From contig JAUMVS010000042.1 of NCBI GenBank assembly GCA_030530045.1, positions 1-10,848 on the forward strand: a stretch of DNA of 10,848 bases, read 5' to 3'. The notes under the pieces were generated by a model that made no database searches, had not been told where the DNA came from, and was given only the letters and a program-made list of their open reading frames with translations. Origin of the DNA: Phoenicibacter congonensis. GTDB lineage: Bacteria; Actinomycetota; Coriobacteriia; Coriobacteriales; Eggerthellaceae. Position numbers and translations under genes: made by a program. Shown here piece after piece: positions 1 through 4,685 of the stretch; within the stretch, counting starts at the first letter, position 1, and every line of letters begins with the position of its first letter.

Positions 1-80
1 ACTTCCTCAGGCTTTTTCTCCGACTTGGGAGTGTCCAACGGCTTCATTGTCGGGATTAGTTCCGAAATCTCACGTAACAT
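1..80 (-). CDS. Possible partial ORF running off the left edge
   Basis: On the minus strand an ATG at 80 opens a frame of 26 codons that is still open at the window edge. It begins MLREISELIPTMKPL and becomes very lysine/glutamate/proline rich. No good ribosome binding site precedes the ATG (only a weak GAGAAC), and it lies downstream of int beyond a palindrome and direct repeats. It could be the next phage gene, a host gene beyond the attachment site, or a chance open frame. I do not recognise it. Confidence 0.25.
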   Translation of the reverse strand, partial: MLREISELIPTMKPLDTPKSEKKPEE

Positions 81-89
81 CTTATAAGT

Positions 90-123
90 TCTCAAAAGCC
101 CGTGTTTTCAAGGGTTTCTGAGA
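90..123. repeat. Imperfect palindrome downstream of int
   Basis: Arms at 90-101 and 112-123 pair over 12 positions with a 10-base loop. On minus-strand RNA there is one mismatch and one G-U pair; the outer TCTCA/TGAGA and the inner CCC/GGG are perfect. It sits about 75 bases past the int stop codon. Neither side has a run of T, so it is not a typical intrinsic terminator. It could be a transcript-end stem-loop, or part of the recombination site of the integrase (core or accessory sites). The perfect 8-base palindrome CTTATAAG at 81-88 lies next to it. Confidence 0.45.
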
Positions 124-170
124 CTCTCCGCTCTTAAATGTTCCCGCAACCTTTTATAACTTCGCGGTCA

Positions 171-192
171 TTTGTCGTAAATTTTGTCGTAA
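171..192. repeat. Tandem direct repeat, probable integrase arm-type sites
   Basis: TTTGTCGTAA occurs at 171-180 and again at 183-192, a 12-base period, immediately after the int stop codon (the second copy ends 5 bases from it). Short direct repeats flanking int are the usual form of arm-type sites bound by the N-terminal domain of Tn916/lambda-family tyrosine recombinases. The integrase here has such a domain, so that is the favoured reading. The crossover core itself cannot be identified without the other attachment end. Confidence 0.5.
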
Positions 193-196
193 TTTA

Positions 197-1468
197 CTAT
201 GAGATGCGGAAGGCTCCTTCGAGCGATGCAAACGTCTGCATCTTCTTCTCTTTTGTTGCCTCGTTGTAGACATCCATCGTTGTTTCTACATTCCGATGCC
301 CCATGATTTCTTGGATAACCTTGATATTGGATTCGTTCTCGCAGAGTCTCGTACAGAACGTGTGCCGTAAGTGATGACAGCTAAAGTGTGGTAGCAGTAC
401 AGGCTCTCGATGTTCTTTCTTCGCCCTCTCCTGTTCTTCAAGATTGGCGTCCCGTATCACTCTCTCAATAGCCCTGTTTATGACATGGGGGCCGAGAGCC
501 TCATCAAAGCGATTGCGGAAGATGAAGTTTGTATAGCCGTCAATCACGAACGTATTGAAGCCGTCCTCTTGCTGTCGAGCGTATTCTGCAATGAGTGCTT
601 CTTTTACTTCGCTGAACATCGGGATGATGCGCGTACCAGCCTTCGTCTTCGGTGTTGTGATATGGAACTCACAGACACCACTTTCTTCTTGGACACGGTA
701 AACGAGATTGTGGTTGATATCTATGATGTTATTTTCAAAGTCACAATCGTCCCACCGCAGCCCAACGATTTCTCCTATACGAGCGCCCGTTCCAAGCATC
801 ACGGTAAAAAGCGTCATCCAATGTTTGTACACCTTGCTTCCAGACACAAACTCTACAAACCGTTCCTGTTGCGGTATCGTCAGTGCGTGTCGTTTCGGCT
901 TCTCCCAGTCATGGCTTCGCTTGATTTCAGCTATAACGCCGTCTGTCGGGTTCGTCCTAATGTATCCGTCTCGCACAGCCATATTAAATACAGGGTGCAG
1001 TATCGTCTGGATTATCTCAACGGAGTTCGGCTTAAATCCAATATCCTTAATGAGATGGATGTAGAACTTCTTGATGTCGCTGTACTTGATGCTTGCAATT
1101 TTCTTCTTGCCGAGCCCTTCACGAACGTACTTTGTGTACATGTATTTGTAGTTCGTCCTTGTTGAAGGTTTCAGCTCATACTTGGTTGAGATGTAATCGT
1201 CGTAAAAATCGTTCAGGCTTGTCTTGGTGCCGGAGTGAGTATCAATCCCGTCCTCAACATCTCTGTTCAGGCGCTTCTCCATATCGCGGAGCGGCTCACA
1301 CTGTCTTTTGCCGGGAGGCAGCTTATCTGTTGCCACGAGCTTCCAGCTATACACGCTCCTGCGGATGCCCTTTGCGTCTGTATACTTGAACTCGTATTTC
1401 CCGTCCGGTCTTTGACTCTCGCTATTCCGTAGAACTCTGCCCTTATTGTCGCGTCTCTTTTCGTTCAC
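197..1468 (-). CDS. int: Tyrosine recombinase / integrase (Tn916 Int type)
   Basis: Site-specific recombinase that would integrate and excise the element through a 3'-phosphotyrosine intermediate. The 423-residue protein has the layout of Tn916 Int: an N-terminal arm-binding domain (about 1-75, with the motif SWKLVATD at 41-48), a core-binding SAM-like domain (about 84-180), then the catalytic domain. The catalytic set is complete: Arg230 in GTGARIGE, Lys274 or Lys276 in the TPKTKAG hairpin, His365 and Arg368 in HHLRHT, His391 in MGHRN and the nucleophile Tyr401. I choose a GTG start at 1468 because AGAGGAG lies 5 bases upstream and because the protein then begins VNEKRRDNKGR, matching the family. 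A reading from 1534 would add 22 unrelated residues encoded by the promoter region. It follows xis and has its own promoter. Confidence 0.95.
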   Translation of the reverse strand: MNEKRRDNKGRVLRNSESQRPDGKYEFKYTDAKGIRRSVYSWKLVATDKLPPGKRQCEPLRDMEKRLNRDVEDGIDTHSGTKTSLNDFYDDYISTKYELKPSTRTNYKYMYTKYVREGLGKKKIASIKYSDIKKFYIHLIKDIGFKPNSVEIIQTILHPVFNMAVRDGYIRTNPTDGVIAEIKRSHDWEKPKRHALTIPQQERFVEFVSGSKVYKHWMTLFTVMLGTGARIGEIVGLRWDDCDFENNIIDINHNLVYRVQEESGVCEFHITTPKTKAGTRIIPMFSEVKEALIAEYARQQEDGFNTFVIDGYTNFIFRNRFDEALGPHVINRAIERVIRDANLEEQERAKKEHREPVLLPHFSCHHLRHTFCTRLCENESNIKVIQEIMGHRNVETTMDVYNEATKEKKMQTFASLEGAFRIS

Positions 1469-1505
1469 ATTGGCTCCTCTCTGAAAAGAGATGACAGGCA
1501 TAATT

Positions 1506-1534
1506 ATTATACAGTCTCGACATGGCAAAGTCAA
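1506..1534 (-). promoter_or_regulatory. Near-consensus sigma-70 promoter for int
   Basis: Reading leftwards, TTGACT (1534-1529) is followed by exactly 17 bases and then a perfect TATAAT (1511-1506), predicting a start near 1499, about 30 bases before the int GTG. The -35 hexamer overlaps the TGA stop of xis (1533-1531). It is the best-matching promoter I see in the window and would let int be transcribed without the operon upstream of it. Confidence 0.8.
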
Positions 1535-1788
1535 ATTGCATTTATGCTGTCAATCATCTTTCCGAACATAATTCTTTTTATCTGCGGCCTGTTACCATTC
1601 CACAGTATGTATTCTGCGTCCGGGTGTTCGTTGACGATTTGGCGCAGCTTGTTCTCACCTATTCTGAAGTAGACAGCAGCCTCCTCAATCGTAAGTGTGT
1701 ACTTCTCCCAAATCGGAACCTGCGGGTGCGGAGGAGATGACCGGGAGCGGGGCGAGTATTGAACCCGCCCCTCCGTTGTATCACTCAT
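1531..1788 (-). CDS. xis: Excisionase (Tn916 Xis family)
   Basis: Small DNA-bending accessory protein that steers the integrase towards excision. From the ATG at 1788 it is 85 residues. The first 23 residues are a Ser/Pro/Arg-rich tail and the rest is a typical Tn916-type Xis: VPIWEKYTLTIEEAA at 24-38, then YFRIGENKLRQ at 40-50 (winged-helix recognition region), NGNRPQIKR at 64-72, ending in IDSINAI. The start is set by overlap: ATGAGTGA joins it to the dUTPase stop, with no clear ribosome binding site of its own, so it is probably translationally coupled to dut. A reading from 1857 would lie wholly inside dut and is not needed. Its frame runs through a GC-rich hairpin at 1749-1771. Confidence 0.88.
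   Translation of the reverse strand: MSDTTEGRVQYSPRSRSSPPHPQVPIWEKYTLTIEEAAVYFRIGENKLRQIVNEHPDAEYILWNGNRPQIKRIMFGKMIDSINAI
1749..1771 (-). other. GC-rich hairpin inside the 5' part of xis
   Basis: Arms 1749-1756 and 1764-1771 form an 8-base stem (one G-U pair on minus-strand RNA) around a 7-base loop. It begins 15 bases inside xis and covers a segment encoding the non-conserved N-terminal tail. There is no T-tract after it, so it is not a standard terminator. It may slow ribosomes or RNA polymerase between dut and the conserved part of xis, but this is inference from position only. Confidence 0.45.
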
Positions 1789-2278
1789 TATCGAATAAGC
1801 TGAGCTGTTCATACTCAGGCTCCTTTGTCTCAATGGTCGTAGTACCTGTACTGCCAAAGCCGCCAGCCCCTCTTACTGTCTCGTCAAGCTCGTCCACCTC
1901 GTTGAACTCAACGGGGAGATACGGGATGATAACAAGCTGCGCGATACGCTCACCATCACCGAACGTCTGCTTGGCGTCCGTATCGTTATGGAGCGCCACA
2001 ATGATTTCACCACGGTAGTCAGAATCGACAACGCCGACGCAGTTCGCAGGACGCAGCCCTTTGTTCGTTGCTAACCCGCTTCGGGCAAAGATGGCTCCAA
2101 AGTATCCATCCGGGATTTCCACGGCGATGCCGGTGTTTACCTTCACCGTCTGATTCGGCTGGATTGTAAAGCCGCCTCGATGATTAAGGCAGGCATATAA
2201 ATCACAACCGGCGGCGCTATCTGAGCCGCGAGCTGGAATGACGGCGTTATCACGAAGCTTCTTGATGTTGATTTTCAT
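1781..2278 (-). CDS. dut: dUTPase (trimeric dUTP diphosphatase) with C-terminal clamp motif
   Basis: Hydrolyses dUTP to dUMP and pyrophosphate, lowering uracil incorporation and feeding thymidylate synthesis. All five motifs of trimeric dUTPases are present in the 165 residues: I AAGCDLYA (22-29), II ARSGLA (65-70), III GVVDSDYRGEI (82-92, with the catalytic Asp), IV GERIAQLVI (109-117) and V RGAGGFGSTG (136-145), the mobile arm that closes over the nucleotide. Past motif V a 20-residue acidic tail ends QLSLF-DNE; QLSLF (158-162) matches the bacterial sliding-clamp-binding consensus QL(S/D)LF. The start overlaps the previous stop (TAATG), with AAGGAG about 11 bases upstream. The stop overlaps the xis start. 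Confidence 0.95.
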   Translation of the reverse strand: MKINIKKLRDNAVIPARGSDSAAGCDLYACLNHRGGFTIQPNQTVKVNTGIAVEIPDGYFGAIFARSGLATNKGLRPANCVGVVDSDYRGEIIVALHNDTDAKQTFGDGERIAQLVIIPYLPVEFNEVDELDETVRGAGGFGSTGTTTIETKEPEYEQLSLFDNE

Positions 2279-2544
2279 TATGTATTCGACTCCTTTTTCT
2301 CTCGGTAATCGGCAAGGAAGTCCGCAACCGCGTCATATTCCTCGTCGTCCAAATCTTCCATGAATATGTTATTGTTCTTTCGGAAATATCCTATCTGGAT
2401 TAGGAACGCATTGAGCTGTTCTCCGATAACACTCAGCTCTGTATCTCCGAGGTCAGTGAACACTTCTAACGTCGATGAACTGTCGTAGGAGTCACCAAAT
2501 TCACTGACATAGTGGAATCCGATTGTGATTTTGTTGGTATCCAT
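2278..2544 (-). CDS. Unknown acidic 88-residue protein
   Basis: I do not recognise a domain. The protein is acidic and probably soluble: an N-terminal strand-like segment (KITIGFHYVSEF, 5-16), a central segment with EQLNAFLIQIGYF (42-54) and an Asp/Glu-rich C-terminal helix around 64-80. No Cys, no signal peptide and no membrane span. A good ribosome binding site, AAAGGAG, lies 5 bases before the ATG. It lies between a 29-residue membrane peptide and dut, and its stop overlaps the dut start (TAATG), so it is co-translated with the dNTP genes. Likely a real phage accessory gene of unknown role. Confidence 0.75.
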   Translation of the reverse strand: MDTNKITIGFHYVSEFGDSYDSSSTLEVFTDLGDTELSVIGEQLNAFLIQIGYFRKNNNIFMEDLDDEEYDAVADFLADYREKKESNT

Positions 2545-2554
2545 TTCTTCTCCT

Positions 2555-2644
2555 TTAATGTCTTGGTCGCATCCTGTTGTTCGACAAGAATGCGATTATT
2601 GCAAAGTACATAAAAACTACGATTATAAATTCAAGGGCTTTCAT
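2555..2644 (-). CDS. 29-residue single-span membrane peptide
   Basis: A short ORF starting at an ATG with a strong AGGAG 7 bases upstream; that ribosome binding site lies within the last codons of the methyltransferase, whose stop is 2 bases away. The peptide has a hydrophobic stretch from Phe6 to Leu20 (FIIVVFMYFAIIAFL) flanked by an acidic N-terminus and a basic tail (NNRMRPRH), so one membrane helix with the positive end inside is predicted. It fills the gap between two convincing genes and ends 11 bases before the next start. Function unknown; small membrane peptides of phages are often superinfection-exclusion or host-takeover factors, but nothing here proves that. Confidence 0.6.
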   Translation of the reverse strand: MKALEFIIVVFMYFAIIAFLSNNRMRPRH

Positions 2645-2646
2645 CC

Positions 2647-3693
2647 TTATGCTCCTGTATGTATTTTCCGAAAACAGAAAATCTTCTCGGAATTATCAAC
2701 CATGCCAAGCTGTGCGTGTGGGCGCTTGTGGTTTCTGAGACGCTCTGTAGCAAACAGTTCAAAACCGTTCTGTTCTGCAATCTGCAACACATCATCTTCG
2801 AGCTTGTACTTTCCGAGGTTCTTCACGTTGATACAGAACACGCCATCAGGAATGAGGTACTGATAAATGTTCTGGATTGTCGGCGTCAAATATGTATCAA
2901 GCCATTCTTGGTATGCCATTCCCGGCTTGTATGACTGCTCTCCGACGGCATAGTCTTCTTCGTCGAAGTACGGAGGGCTGCTAAATGCAAGGCCAATCGT
3001 CCCCCCCCATGCGGCGACAAGTCGCTCGCTACCTTGGGTGCGTATGTCGATATCAACTGCCTGATGAGTAGTGCTTGCATAGTCCGCTCCCATCTGCCGG
3101 AGCCTTTCTACAAGCAAATAGTTTGGGTCTGTTCCGCGATACTTCACACCATTGCGGATTGTTCCGAGCATCCGGCTGCCCCATCCGCACGAGAAGTCAT
3201 AGACTACTCCGTTGCGGTTATATTTTTCTATGAGCAAGTCAACCGCTTCCATCGGGAAGTTTGAGGCTGACGCCCAGACACAGCCGGAGCCACCAATGCG
3301 GCACACTGTTTCGAGGTTCTTTACAACATCTTTGCTGTTGTAGACTTTCGGATTTGACAGAGATTTTCCGTAAAGAAATCCGACGAGTTCTCTTGACGAG
3401 AATACTTCTTCCATGGAGAATTTCGACTTTTTCTTCTTCGTCTTCTCCATCAAGTCCTTTACATAGAACTTCGTAATCAGCCCGTTCGTACATTTGCCAT
3501 CGGCTACGGCGAGGAATTGTTTTTGGACTTCCTCAAATGGAGGCTTTTCGTAGTGCTTTCTGCGAATCTCTTGAAACTCTTCCTCGCTGACTTCTCTGTA
3601 GAACTTTGTCTCAAAGGTTTTGCCGTTATATTCAATAAGCTTTGCTATACTCATCACCTCTTTGCAGTTCTTATTCTTGACTTGAGTGGGCAT
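2647..3693 (-). CDS. SAM-dependent DNA methyltransferase (N6-A or N4-C type)
   Basis: Predicted to methylate an exocyclic amine on DNA. In 348 residues I see motif I as DFSCGWGSR (166-174, AdoMet binding), an acidic GTDP (187-190) at the end of the next strand, and catalytic motif IV as SSPPY (238-242). The SPPY form is common in m4C enzymes but also occurs in m6A enzymes. The order (I before IV, about 70 residues apart) with a long N-terminal region of about 150 residues, possibly the target-recognition part, is unlike a standard beta-class enzyme. Residues 229-231 (WGG) are encoded by a run of eight G. No restriction endonuclease partner is visible, so protection of phage DNA or an orphan role is likely. 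The start at 3693 overlaps the preceding stop (TAATG) without a ribosome binding site; Met14 at 3654 has GAGG only 2 bases upstream and is a serious alternative. Confidence 0.82.
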   Translation of the reverse strand: MPTQVKNKNCKEVMSIAKLIEYNGKTFETKFYREVSEEEFQEIRRKHYEKPPFEEVQKQFLAVADGKCTNGLITKFYVKDLMEKTKKKKSKFSMEEVFSSRELVGFLYGKSLSNPKVYNSKDVVKNLETVCRIGGSGCVWASASNFPMEAVDLLIEKYNRNGVVYDFSCGWGSRMLGTIRNGVKYRGTDPNYLLVERLRQMGADYASTTHQAVDIDIRTQGSERLVAAWGGTIGLAFSSPPYFDEEDYAVGEQSYKPGMAYQEWLDTYLTPTIQNIYQYLIPDGVFCINVKNLGKYKLEDDVLQIAEQNGFELFATERLRNHKRPHAQLGMVDNSEKIFCFRKIHTGA

Positions 3694-3908
3694 TATTTTT
3701 CAATCTTAATGCGAACCCTACGCCCATCCCATTCAAAATTTTCCGGGTCAATTTCGCAGAGGTAAAATCCAGCCTCAGCGTCGATTACATTATTAACGAT
3801 TGGCGCATTAGTTGATATCATCTGCCATGACAAGCTTCCATTTTTATCGACAAATTGTCCGATTGCATGATACTCATCGAGTTGGTAAAGCTCAAACTCA
3901 TTCATCAT
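3693..3908 (-). CDS. Unknown 71-residue protein
   Basis: I do not recognise the family. The sequence is acidic at the N-terminus (MNEFELYQLDEY) and basic at the C-terminus (DGRRVRIKIEK), with alternating hydrophobics suggesting a small beta-rich fold; there are no membrane spans and a single Cys. CGGAGG stands 4 bases before the first ATG (3908) and 7 before a second ATG (3905); the second spacing is slightly better. It follows a 35-residue ORF that overlaps its start, and its stop overlaps a possible methyltransferase start. Size and context fit a phage accessory protein. Confidence 0.65.
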   Translation of the reverse strand: MMNEFELYQLDEYHAIGQFVDKNGSLSWQMISTNAPIVNNVIDAEAGFYLCEIDPENFEWDGRRVRIKIEK

Positions 3909-4005
3909 AAAACCTCCGTTTTATTGAGCGGCAAAACTTGTCCATTATCCACCATCGGACGATGTACCAGCATTGCTCCAAGTATGTAACCCTGCGGTAA
4001 GCCAT
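3898..4005 (-). CDS. Possible 35-residue cationic small protein
   Basis: A short ORF fills the 100-base gap between the ferredoxin:disulfide reductase-like gene and the 71-residue gene. GAGG lies 8 bases before its ATG, and its TGA overlaps the start of the next gene, the coupled arrangement used elsewhere in this operon. The peptide (starting MAYRRVTYLEQCWYIV) is rich in Arg, Trp and Tyr, with a central YIVRWWIM that could be a short amphipathic or membrane-associated helix. Function unknown. The weak point is its size; a chance ORF cannot be excluded. Confidence 0.42.
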   Translation of the reverse strand: MAYRRVTYLEQCWYIVRWWIMDKFCRSIKRRFYDE

Positions 4006-4008
4006 TGC

Positions 4009-4206
4009 TTAATCCTCAACCGCAATCCAAAGTCCACAATGGCAGGCTCCTGCCTCGCCACGGCTGAGCTGGTCGCGGAACAGCTTACACTTGCATTTTG
4101 TGTCTGCGTTCTTCACGAGCTGACAAGGACAGTACCCGCCGTTGTCCTTGAGCTGCTTCTTAATATCCCTTGCGTATTCCTTGTCGGGATTCTGAATAAT
4201 CTTCAT
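4009..4206 (-). CDS. Ferredoxin:disulfide (thioredoxin) reductase catalytic subunit-like protein
   Basis: Small iron-sulfur protein expected to pass electrons from reduced ferredoxin to a disulfide on a thioredoxin/redoxin. Its 65 residues carry six paired cysteines as CPC (26-28), CKC (38-40) and CHC (55-57), the three-pair signature of the FTR catalytic chain that holds a 4Fe-4S cluster next to the redox-active disulfide. Spacing is compressed in the first interval (9 residues) and lengthened in the second (14) relative to plant/cyanobacterial FTR, as in stand-alone bacterial and archaeal members. AGAGAGG precedes the start by 8 bases, and TAATG overlaps it with the end of nrdG. Position directly after nrdG, in the same operon as a redoxin and nrdD, argues that its job is to reduce the redoxin for the reductase. 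Confidence 0.82.
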   Translation of the reverse strand: MKIIQNPDKEYARDIKKQLKDNGGYCPCQLVKNADTKCKCKLFRDQLSRGEAGACHCGLWIAVED

Positions 4207-4685
4207 TATGAAATCCTCTCTGCGTATTGATTCGGGGAAGAAAGCGTGATGCCGAGCACGTCATCGTATCGCTTCTCCTTGTTTGGGACAAATCGCCCAA
4301 ACTTGACGATGATATTTTCAAATGCCCGGAGCTTTTCAAGCTCGTCCGAAATCTCGTCTTTATTAAAGCCGGTGTAGATTACTACATCGTCGCCGCACTT
4401 GTACTCTCTGCGCAACTTATCAAGGAACCGGCAGAGCTCACCGAACTGCTCCACTGGCTCAAGCCCTCCAAACACGATTGACTTTGAGATGGGGTTGTTC
4501 AGGTATCTCTGTATGATTGTATCGTCTGATACGTTCGTGGCCGGTTGCTTGGCGAGGGAGCTGTTTTGACAACAGCTCACCCCGCTTTCAATGTCGCACT
4601 TAAAGGTACAGAAGCTTGTTACGACGAACATACACGGGAGCTTGTAGTTTACAAAGTCTTCGTCCTTTAAGCCTTTAATCAGCAT
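4206..4685 (-). CDS. nrdG: Anaerobic ribonucleotide reductase activating enzyme (NrdG-like radical SAM)
   Basis: Uses S-adenosylmethionine and a 4Fe-4S cluster to create the glycyl radical on NrdD. The 159 residues match the short NrdG form: an opening INrdG-like KGLKDEDFVNYKLP (4-17), the cluster region Cys26-x3-Cys30 with Cys38 and Cys39 (instead of the textbook Cx3Cx2C), the SAM-binding GGLEP (73-77) and VVIYTGF (101-107). The expanded cluster loop is an unusual feature seen in some clostridial NrdG-like proteins. The start overlaps the nrdD stop (TAATG) with only a weak GGGG upstream, so translation is probably coupled to nrdD. It acts in the cytoplasm with NrdD. Function rests on the radical SAM features plus adjacency to nrdD. 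Confidence 0.88.
   Translation of the reverse strand: MLIKGLKDEDFVNYKLPCMFVVTSFCTFKCDIESGVSCCQNSSLAKQPATNVSDDTIIQRYLNNPISKSIVFGGLEPVEQFGELCRFLDKLRREYKCGDDVVIYTGFNKDEISDELEKLRAFENIIVKFGRFVPNKEKRYDDVLGITLSSPNQYAERIS

Noticed and set aside
90..123. Palindrome considered as intrinsic terminator of int
   Set aside because: No T-tract follows the stem in either direction, and the stem is not GC-rich except for its inner three pairs; kept only as a palindrome.
410..1165. Plus-strand open frame of 251 codons
   Set aside because: Antisense to int, which has the full set of tyrosine recombinase residues; no domain seen in the plus-strand product.
1478..1491. Five-base hairpin overlapping the int ribosome binding site
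   Set aside because: Short and AT/GC mixed with a 4-base loop; GGAG stays mostly outside the stem, so a regulatory role is not supported.
1469..1534. N-terminal extension of integrase to 1534
   Set aside because: The extra residues are encoded by the promoter and leader; GTG at 1468 has a good ribosome binding site and the family's start.
2647..3693. Methyltransferase as part of a restriction-modification system
   Set aside because: No adjacent endonuclease; the PD-(D/E)XK-like gene is about 6 kb away, beyond many unrelated genes, and looks like a small resolvase-type protein.
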